A stretch of 64,000 bases of DNA from Trichopria drosophilae (lineage: Eukaryota > Arthropoda > Insecta > Hymenoptera > Diapriidae). How positions within the stretch are numbered: position 1 is the stretch's first letter; each line of letters starts with the position of its first letter. Shown here in pieces: positions 55,800 to 64,000 of the stretch. The stretch lies in contig CM059584.1 of the NCBI GenBank assembly GCA_030407085.1, forward strand, positions 127,629,001 through 127,693,000, given 5' to 3'. A program made the position numbers and the translations under genes. The notes beneath the pieces are model-generated. The model ran no database searches and was not told where the DNA came from. It was given only the letters and a program-made list of their open reading frames with translations.

Positions 55800-56144
55800 A
55801 CTCGGAAGTCACGAGCCCGTTCTTTATCGAGATTATGTACCAAATAGAAACGTATCGCTATAGCGAGAACGAAACAAGAGACGGCAAGCCACGACTTGGC
55901 CACCCTTTGGTGAAAAGAAAAATTACTTACCTCCTAAGGTCTTCTTGGACGGTTAGATCGGAGTAGTTCTTTCATGTCGATAGGAAGAGTTAGCAACAAT
56001 CTTGGTTTGAACGGCTCATTTTTCGTTCTCGTTATATAGCGATGCGTTTCTATACTCGGTACATACGCAATCTCGATAACGCGTTACGGGCAGCTTAGTC
56101 GAGATCTGCGACGGTGGCGGCGTGGCGTATAACGCTGTTTATAC
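55800..56144. other. Spacer with a possible inverted pair
   Basis: CGAGATTATGTACCAAATAGAAACGTATCGCTATAGCGAGAACGAA-like text near 55830 has a rough inverse near 56020-56080, so part of this may be another degraded foldback. Nothing coding. (Only its position and partner are given here; the match is loose.). Confidence 0.25.
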
Positions 56145-57675
56145 ATGAGCCGCCGGAAAGTAAAATCGCACATAAATTTTTGTTGTATTTCAGTTGGGCC
56201 CCTGATGTCTGAAAAGTCGATGTTCGAAAAACAAATTTTAATTACCACAGCCTTATTGGAAATTTCATGCCGCATATTTCTTTTTTCTTCTATGAAAAAA
56301 TTGATATCTTACCATTTTCGAAAAACAGGAAAAAAAAACGAATTTAATTAAAGTTTTCCCTTCCCCTCGTCCGGAAACAAAAATTTACAGGAATTTTAGT
56401 TTTGACTATACTAAAGATAACAAACTTTGAACGAAAGCAATTTAATTATGTCGAAAACAGTTGTGAATTTTTTTCTTGTACTCGGTCAAAATTATGATTT
56501 TCAATGTTCTCGAGCTTCGTTTAGTGGAAAAATGTTCAGTAAGCAAATACCTTCAGTGAAGAAAATTTTCATTAGGTTATAATAAAGTTTAGTGCAAAGC
56601 AGTTTTACAATCAGTGTAGCCGTTTAGCAAATATTATTAAAAAAGTATTTTCTGAGAAACGCGTGCGAATAAAGTATGTCTCCTTTTGTGCCACGCGCTC
56701 GGGGTAGCAGTTCGCCCGGCACAAGGGGGAAATTATTGACTCTCGAGCGTTTCACAGAAAATACTTTTTTAATATTTCCTAAACGGCTACACTGATTGCA
56801 AAACTCCTTTGCACAACACTGTATTATACCTTAACGAACATTTCCGTCACTGAAGGTATTTGCTTATTGAAAATTTGTCCGCTAAACAAAGCTCGTAAAC
56901 ATTGAAAATCATAATTTTGACCTTGTCATAATTTTGATCATGTTAGCAACTAATTTACGGTACATGCTGAAGGCTTGAGATGAAAAAGCAATCCAACCTG
57001 GTACATTATCAATATCTAAAACTGTACACAACGCGGCGGCAATGCCATGGCCAAAAGAATACGGATGGGTAGAGAGATAGACCTTCACATCGGCAAAAGT
57101 TAGTGACGATAATTGTGCATGCCTGAGGATGGTGATGCATGATTCGCACCCGCATGACCGAGAAGATTCACCAATGAAGCAACGAGCTGTCCGTGATCGT
57201 TCGGTGACAACTGAGAGGCTTGTACACGTTCCGAATTGCGTCGTTTGGAAGCTTGTAAGTCACGCTTACTGAACGAATAATCTGACGTCCTGGATCTGGG
57301 ATAGCTATTCTCTACAATTGGCGTAAACTGCGCTGTCCTTTTAAGAACATTCCAATTCGCATCGAAAGGGTCTCGCCCTATAAGCGCCGTGTTCGGTATA
57401 CCCACCAGGCTACATAGTCCGGGCTGGATATCGATATCGCAGGCGATGACCGTCGTATTGTTTAGCAAAAGCTCGTCTTTCCCGTACTGTGACATCTGTA
57501 ATACTTTTTATACTAGATATCAATTTTTTCATAGAAAAAAAAGATGCGGCATAAAATTTCTAATAAGGTTGTGGTAATTAAAATGTGTTTTTGAACATCG
57601 ACTTTTCAGACATCAGAGGCCAACAGAAATGTACAAAAAAATGTATATGCGGTTTTACTTTCTGGCAAGCATATT
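56145..57675. mobile_element. 1.5-kb inverted-repeat element with an inner palindrome
   Basis: The ends (CCGGAAAGTAAAATCGCA at 56151, its inverse near 57660; CAGACATCAGAGGCC near 57606 with its inverse near 56200) are inverse copies over about 170 bases. Inside, 56455-56935 is a separate palindrome of about 480 bases with GCAAATACCTTCAGTGAAG and its inverse. A minus-strand open frame at 57100-57495 (131 codons) lies between them; I do not recognise it, and no further exon supports it. Confidence 0.55.
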
Positions 57676-57729
57676 CGTTTATTCTTGTTACTGAACTATG
57701 TAAATATAAAAATTGTGCACATTTTATTA

Positions 57730-57945
57730 CAAAATCATAAATGTAGGTACTGCTGGAAAAGTTTGGTTTACAAACTTTTTAAAAAGACCTGGAGAACTTC
57801 TTTTCGTGAACCAACATCGGCAGCAAGAGCGAAAGGTTTTAATCGAGAAGCAATATTAGAGTTTTTCACGTTGTTAGAAAGTATTTATGAGAAGTATAAT
57901 TTAGGACCTAGTAAAATTTGTAATGTAGACGAAACTGGCTAATCT
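57730..57945 (+). pseudogene. Pogo/Tigger-like transposase, catalytic-domain start (fragment)
   Basis: The open part reads PTSAARAKGFNREAILEFF, then EKYNLGPSKICNVDETG, which is the beginning of the pogo/CENP-B type DDE domain with the first catalytic Asp in NVDETG. Upstream, another frame gives AGKVWFTNFLKRPGE, the usual preceding block, so a frameshift lies near 57790. It stops right after DETG. The matching C-terminal part may be at 61100-61710. Confidence 0.65.
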
Positions 57946-59452
57946 TTAGATATGTTCGTTAATTTACGAAATATAACTATATCGTTAGAATGATCAGCGT
58001 TTTTAACGATATCGAACCTTCATAGCCGCATTCTTATGGAGAGCCGAAAAACGAGTAAAGCCGAAGAAATATCCAAAGCGGAAATTCGAACAATTGTAAT
58101 ATAAAAGATTACAATTCGGAATTAATACACTTTGAGAGTAAATTAAGACGGCTCCTTGCAATGCCGCTACCCTGTTGCGATGATCTTCTACAGGAAAACA
58201 ACTTTGACACGAAGGATAGTTTAACATATAACAAAAAATATATTTAACAAAAATTAATCATACAAAACTTATTTAACATTTATCAAACGGAGACGTTTGG
58301 CGCGATTATGCCGTTTTGTGTTTTTTCTGCAGCGTGATCTTGCTAACACATCCTGCTCGGTGCAGTCTATTTCTATGATTAGATCAGGCGGAATTGGTAT
58401 TTTAACTAAGAATACTGAAGTATAAAAAATAACAAAAATTAATTAAGCTATACGCGAAACACTGACTCTAATCAAGACTTGCCCAGCAGACGGCTTAAGT
58501 TATAAAAACGTGTAGCAGCGAGCCAGCCAACAGGCGGCAACAGGACGCAGAACTTGAAAAACCGGTTGCCTACCACACGGGATGGCAATTACCGATTGTA
58601 GCAGAGCTCCTTCGATTTGTGTGATCCTGTAACAGCGCCTAACAGGCGGTACGTAATCTGTGCTGTAGAAATCTATCGAAATGAAGAAACTGGACTTGAG
58701 AAGATGCGTCGGAAGCTGTGAATAAAAAAAATTATATAAAGTAGTCCTGATAAGGACTGAAAAGGAATGAATAAGTTAGTCCCAAGTCGTATCCTAGAAG
58801 GTGCTTCACCTCCAGCTCCAGATGATGCTGAAGACGAGCAAAGACTAATATGAAGATGCTGCAGTAACTATCCAATCCTTGTTAGCTTTCCCAATCCAAA
58901 ACAATGTTGTCCTCCGGTATGTAGTCTAATCCTTTCGACTTATTCGTGGCCAGGAAGATGTCGACGAATATATTATTAACTTTGTATAGCGATCAAAAAG
59001 AACATTAGAGTGTCTATGCCATTGGAAAGGTCGCTTATTTATATCGTGCACTATCCGTATTGTACTGTATTTTGGGCCTATTTGATTGGCCAAAAGTTCG
59101 AAAGAGGGGTTCACATGCCTCATACCTTAATTTACTAAAAAAACAAAATTCGACTTTTTTAGCTTATATTAGCCTATACTAGACAAATGCATTGTTATCT
59201 CTTCATATTAGAAGGATAAAACTTTATAGAATTAAGATAATTAATTTTTAACGATAAAAAAATGTTCTATTATATTACAGTTGAGATCTCCTAATATATG
59301 AATTTTTATATCTCCTACAGATTCTATAAAAATTCCTCGTACCAAAGATGCATAGTTTCTCGTGCCTCTGTTGAGAAGGCCAAAGAAATTAAATTTTAAT
59401 TTAATATCTTATAAAACGAGTATTCGTCGTAATTTATCAAATAGTTTTGGGC
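57946..59452. other. Unassigned region within the broken transposase gene
   Basis: No further transposase blocks are readable. Short open frames (58003-58227, 58926-59123) have no motif. The rest is A+T-rich. Confidence 0.3.
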
Positions 59453-59930
59453 TTATATTGCTCTCGAATAAATTTTACGAGGTCCCATAGCATAATTACC
59501 GACCCGAGCATCGGACCAACCCCGGCGAATTAATAGTGCCAAATCTCGGCCCAGCGTTGACAGCCGACTTTCGGCTACCAATGCTGGCCCAACGTCGGCA
59601 ACTTCACTGTCAGAATCGGGCCAGCATTGGTAGCCGATACTGGCTATAACAAATTGCCAAACTTCGGCTAAAAACTGGCCAACGCATCGGGCCAGGCCTG
59701 GCAAATTGATCTCATAGGCATTTCTCCCGATCGTCGTCCCAGCGTCGGCCCAATATTGGGCCCGAGTATCGGACCATGTCTGGCAAAGTGATAGTGCCAA
59801 ATCTCGGCCCAGCGATGGAAACATTCGGGACCGAACATCGGTCCAAGCCTAGCAAATTTATTTCAAACAGAATATTGCCGATCGAATATCGACCGTATCG
59901 AAAACGATGCAAGATAGAGCAAAAATTTAC
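59453..59930. repeat. GC-rich repeat with CGGCCCAGCG motifs
   Basis: AGTGCCAAATCTCGGCCCAG occurs at about 59527 and again about 258 bases later. Many variants of GGCCCAACGTCGGC fill the stretch between. The direct duplication and short inverted motifs suggest a satellite-like element interior. Open frames on the minus strand are by-products. Confidence 0.6.
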
Positions 59931-60000
59931 TAAACCTTTTTGGTAGAGGAGGAAATTTCCTACAAAAACGTCCGGGAGAGCTCTAGTCTAAAAAGTATAA
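59895..60000. repeat. Partial arm of the 36718-37526 foldback family
   Basis: GAGGAAATTTCCTACAAAAA, followed by a CTCTAGTCTAAAAAG segment, corresponds to the arm text around 36990-37065. Only one arm is present. Confidence 0.45.
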
Positions 60001-60221
60001 CTTAGGCGGGAGCAAGCCTCGAAGAAAGCATCGCAGTTTTGCTGTCTCATCCGTGAGCGTTTTCACAGTCTGAGACTGTGACTTTCTTAGATTGATATCT
60101 CGCGGCATAAGGTGCAGAAGCAGCCCCGAAATCTTAGTGCAGTGGCGAAGGATTCCCTACAGTTACATACTTGCACAGTTCTCTCCGTGTACGAGCCCTC
60201 CGATCTCTGGAGACTCGGTCC

Positions 60222-60400
60222 ATAGCCAGCGGTGACGTTCGAATCCCCAGGGAAACCCAGCAGTTAAGTTGCGGCCGTAGCCGCTAGGAACGCGTCGCCG
60301 AACCGCATATGAAGTAGCGCCCGCGTTCCTTGAAGTGTGGGCACCAACGCGGCAACTCCGGCCGGAGGGCGATCTCACCACTTTTACCTATTTTGGTGTC
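60222..60400. repeat. Dispersed repeat family A, copy 3
   Basis: Same orientation as copy 2. It contains GACGTTCGAATCCCCAGGG, a perfect-looking RNA polymerase III B box. A matching A box upstream could not be fixed. The copy lacks the outer ends seen in copies 1 and 2. Confidence 0.6.
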
Positions 60401-60699
60401 GGGGGGGGACTAACTCGTCGTGATAAACGAAGAATTAGAAATTAATATTTTTATTTGCAGGAATACGATGGGAACTAGTACGACGTCTTACGAACTTACT
60501 AATCCAACTCGTTGGAGTTCCAAATTTGGCCCCGCCCAGGGGCTTACAACGTCAAGACTCGTCAATAAGGAGGGATATATGCATATACCCATCGATGTAT
60601 ATACATCTTCCAGGTTTCTTCCAATAACAATAAATTCGTTTCAACGTTTGTTTTTCTTTTTTTATCGTGCTGCTGCTGCGACGTTGCAAAGACAATAAT

Positions 60700-61090
60700 G
60701 CCTGTAAAATTTAGCAGCAATAGGCTCCGTGCCATCGCCGACGATCAACGCCGCGCCAATACTGGCTTTGATGCCGGGCCAGTGCTGGCTGTCGATGCTG
60801 TGACAGTGCTGGCAGCCACTAATGGTCCAATACCGGTTGCCGAGTCTAGGCCGTAGTGTCGTAACAGACTCTGGGCCATTGCCGACAGTCAATGCGGCGC
60901 CAATACTGGCTGCCGTTGCCGGGCCAGTGCTGGCTGTCGATGCCGTGACAGTGCTGGCAGCCATTACTGGATCAAGACCGGTTGCCGAGTCTAGGCCGTA
61001 GTGTCGCACCAAGACTCATGCCAGTGTTGGCCCAATGTCGCAGCTGAGCCTCGGCACCGCCGGCCGTTGCCAGGACTGGACCAGGGCTGG
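60700..61090. repeat. 145-bp GC-rich tandem duplication
   Basis: AGTGCTGGCTGTCGATGC starts at 60781 and 60926, so two units of 145 bases lie side by side, with a partial third. GCCGAGTCTAGGCCGTAGTG ends each unit. Motifs resemble those at 59453-59930, so both blocks may be one family. Confidence 0.75.
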
Positions 61091-61095
61091 GCCGT

Positions 61096-61710
61096 TACGA
61101 ATTTCGCACATGGGTATAAGCGTTACACAAAATAATCCAATAAATTCTCCACCAAATTCAACATCATCACAAAGTATTCTGTTTCGTGCAGCAGAGTTCA
61201 GGAATGAAAGTAGCAATATTGTTACTATTCATGAAAATCATCAGACAAATAACGCAATCAATCCTTAAAACGAATCATTTCATGATAAGGTTTTAAATGC
61301 TACGCAGGATGATTCTTTAGTGAATTTTAGACGAAACACCAAAAACAAACAGGTATCATACTTACAACATTTTCATAAAAATTTATACGATTTAATACAG
61401 GTGATATTTTTTGTAGACTGCTGCGAGGAAACGCACTAAAGGGAAATCAGCTATCATTACTTCTCCTGAGTACAAAGAAAAATTACACGTTGCTAAAAGA
61501 AAAACTCCTGCAGAACGAAAAGCGGTATTAAAAGATATGCCTGTAAATGAAGTTATGTACGTGAACCCTGCGCAGCAACAGTTTCATCTGCTTCCTTCTA
61601 CAAGTACAAGTTACCCACAATATGTTCCTGTACAAATAATTCATGAACCATTTATTCCACTACAAAGAAACTTTGAAATCCAAACACTTTATGTGCATGA
61701 TGTACATTGA
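61096..61710 (+). pseudogene. Pogo/Tigger-like transposase, C-terminal exons
   Basis: The first exon ends NTKNKQ at 61352 before a GTATCA donor; the second (61417-61710) starts after TTTTTTGTAG in the same phase. Across the junction the text is Lys-rich with RKRTKGKSAIITS and AKRKTPAERKAV, typical of the tail that follows the DDE domain in pogo/Tigger transposases. The last residues (PLQRNFEIQTLYVHDVH) are unknown to me. One in-frame TAA at 61266-61268 interrupts the first exon. AATAAA lies near 61928. Together with the fragment at 57730-57945 it may be one gene torn apart by GC-rich repeats. Confidence 0.55.
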
Positions 61711-62500
61711 TACATTGAACACACTAAAACTTCAGTCGATTGCACCCGACACTTTTCATGCTTCTTCCGTAAAGTTAAGTTAATCTAAGTAGGTTTAAGT
61801 TATTTAATGTTTGTATTACCTAAAATAGTTTATGTGTTTTAAATTGAATAAGAAAAATAACGTGAGACACATGATTAGAGCTGTGATGAAAATGACGGTA
61901 CAGTAAACTGTACTTTGGGACTGAATGAATAAAAAATAAAATTATTCTCACAATAAAAAATTTGTTCATTATTAATGCCTAAAATTTCTTTTTAATATTC
62001 ATGTTGTTCACTACTAATCATGACACAATTCTTCTTTTAGTTCTTTATTTGACAACAGTGCCACTGGTGTGCCCATCACGCCCCGCAAAGCAGTGTTCAT
62101 CTCTCCCCGTCTCGTGCCCATTTTAACCCATCGATGGGGCGCAATGGGCTATTTTGCCTCTCCGTACTAATTACCATCCTATTAAATATTATTACATCTT
62201 TACTAAAAACTAGTTACGATATAGATATTTATTATTGAATATTTTAATAACAAAATGCAAATGCGCCCACTAAATGACTTTCAACATTAAAATAGTAGTT
62301 TTCGATACAAGGGCGTATGCGTAAAGAACTTTACACACACACGCGTGTGCCGAAATATTGTTTACGTACGGCTTTTTCGTGCGTAAAGTATAATCGAGTG
62401 CGTAAAGTTTACTTAACTTCAAATGCAAAAATCGTATACATCGAATAACAAAGAATTTTGGTTCTGCCAAAATTAAACTTTTAGAGAAAAACATACGAAT
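61711..62500. other. Spacer between the transposase tail and the right-edge gene
   Basis: It contains the possible polyadenylation signal near 61928. A moderately GC-rich patch at 62060-62160 has no recognisable content. Confidence 0.35.
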
Positions 62501-63916
62501 TTAGAGGTTAATACTTTTTTTTGTGACACAAATTTCCCTAATTAATTCCGTTACTATGGCGTATACGCTCTGCTGGCCTTCGATTTTATAGCAGTATTCC
62601 TCTAAGAACTGCCATATGTGGCCACAGGGCCTGCTAACATCAAGTAGATTAAGAGCTTTGATGCACTTGTAGCACGTATCGACTGCACGAATACTGTTTT
62701 CGCTTTCATGAATTGCAGTATTACTTAAGACGACGAATGATTTCGAAGAGGCTACTGTCTTTCCTACTATGGCCACCCGAGGAAGTACCGCACAATTATG
62801 TAAATTCGCATCTTGAGATATAATCACTTGCGATTCTCGTGTTTTGGCAGTATTTCTTCGTTACCTTCTACCTGAAATCGACATTATGAAAGTATGAGGA
62901 CCGAGGACCTCGAGCAATTTTTAAATAAAAATGAAGCCACTCACCTTAATGTACTGGACGAAATATTTCGCAGTATCAGGTTTTTTTAACTTTTTAACCG
63001 GGAGCTTCGAACCATTAAAAAGAAAAGGCAGCACCAATAATCCAACAATATCAGACGCTACGGAAGAGACAAATAAATGAATATAGCATTTACAGTTAAA
63101 AAATAATTTTGTACTTATAAATGTGTAAAACCCTGCACTTAACCCTATTTATAGTATTTCAAGTATTACAGAAAAGTAAAATGTTTGCAATAAACGTCAA
63201 AGAAAATATGTATAACCAGAATTTGCCAGTTCTGCAAAGTTGTTCATAATACAACGAATATCCTTATCCCTTTTCAGTTCTGATTGTGCTATTTGAAGTA
63301 TTATTCTACACAATTGCGGCCATTCTTGGAGAAACAGATTCGTACTTGATTCATGTAATATTTGAAAGTATTGAACATTTCAGGACTTTCATATCGTGCA
63401 ATTGAATTGCTAAACATGCAGAAATGAGTGACTTGCAGCAAACAAAAGGTAAGCCCAGAAATTTAATAATCCTTAATCTACATTTGACTTTTCGGCTAAA
63501 TCCAGGGATGAATTAAAGTAATAAAACTCAAAAAAAAATTAAATTTTCACGGAACAATGAAATAATTGTTACGTAACGAGACCTAGTATGGTATAATCGT
63601 GTAATAAAATGTATTTATTTATAGTAAATATGTATGCGAGGAACATCCTACGTGGTTGAATTATTATTTCATTAAATTTTCGATCTTTCATATGAAATGT
63701 ACAACTACAGGTAAGTTTTAAATTTTCAATATAATAATTTTACCAAAATATATCCTCTTGAGGACTTCAAAATCGGTAGAGTTTCAAGAATATCGTTAAT
63801 TGGTAGCTTCTTAATACATTTATTCATCGTGGGTAAGTGTTGTATCCACGTACATATTGTATCTTCATCTACACATGTCATTTTTTTCAAAACATCAAAA
63901 TTCGCCTCGTCTAACC
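62501..63916 (-). CDS. Unrecognised multi-exon gene at the right edge, reading frame disturbed
   Basis: Four minus-strand exons look real. Exon a (63916-63744; LDEANFDVLKKMTCVDEDT) begins after CCAG and continues a gene that starts outside the window. Exon b (63431-63217) reads SLISACLAIQLHDMKVLKC and then, one base out of frame, NLFLQEWPQLCRIILQIAQ. Exon c (63057-62945; DIVGLLVLPFLFNGSKLP) has clean borders and matches exon b in phase. Exon d (62871-62501) starts in phase as VEGNEEILPKHENRK, hits a stop, and a long frame shifted by one (NLHNCAVLPRVAIVGKTVAS) follows. Two single-base shifts mean either a pseudogene or sequence errors. I do not know the family; no catalytic motif is visible. 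Confidence 0.5.
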
Positions 63917-64000
63917 CTGGATAAATAACGTCAAGTTTAAAAATAAACTGACAATATTAGTGGTAAATAAAATATGTTTATTGAAGAACATTACAAATTT

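Noticed and set aside
60225..60260. tRNA gene suggested by GTTCGAATCCC
   Set aside because: No cloverleaf can be folded around it and no A box is visible; at most a tRNA-derived repeat.

Overview
The window looks like nuclear DNA of an insect, by inference probably a hymenopteran. The base composition is A+T-rich. Genes have short introns with GT-AG borders. There is a THAP-domain gene and an FLVCR-type transporter gene, and most of the rest is transposon sequence. The transposons are Tc1/mariner-like elements with TA target duplications, a Ty3/gypsy-like gag, and LINEs of the Dong/R4 and CR1/Jockey-like types. I see no bacterial operons, CRISPR, rRNA or convincing tRNA.

Layout. 1-1300: 5' part of a THAP-domain gene on the minus strand, with a small foldback element in its first intron. 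1980-7930: degenerate repeats, a 61-bp satellite and a decayed transposon-associated ORF. 7928-10023: a 2.1-kb imperfect palindrome holding 80-bp tandem repeats, GC hairpins and an array of nuclear-receptor-like half-sites. 10096-14629: a six-exon FLVCR-like (SLC49) major-facilitator gene, 452 codons, the clearest host gene. 17151-25690: a gypsy-like gag/protease remnant on the minus strand. It is split by an intact DD41D mariner-type transposon (17947-20929) and preceded by another TA-flanked element (22320-25690) that carries a third one (22966-23713). 28200-33520: foldback elements and satellites. 34450-38150: a LINE whose ORF1 is interrupted by an 809-bp foldback element; removing the insertion restores the reading frame. 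38923-39360: an unknown open frame built from 39-bp (13-codon) repeats. 39975-46250: satellites, a 1.4-kb palindrome and decayed transposon-associated ORFs. 46830-53420: two head-to-tail copies of a Dong/R4-type LINE. One has an intact 1138-codon ORF and lies in the (TAA)n tail of a CR1/Jockey-like LINE (53420-54895). 55580-61940: dispersed repeats and a broken pogo/Tigger-like transposase. 62500-63916: exons of an unrecognised minus-strand gene that runs to the right edge and carries apparent frameshifts.

How it fits together. Only the THAP gene, the FLVCR-like transporter and perhaps the right-edge gene are candidate host genes. The rest is a layered record of insertions, and several junctions are clear enough to give target duplications and relative ages. 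The intact Dong-like ORF and the intact DD41D transposase are the likeliest recently active elements. The main unexplained structures are the palindrome beside the FLVCR-like gene, the TCAAGGTCA half-site clusters shared by two palindromes, and the 13-residue repeat ORF. Identities rest on reading motifs by eye; no database search was possible.
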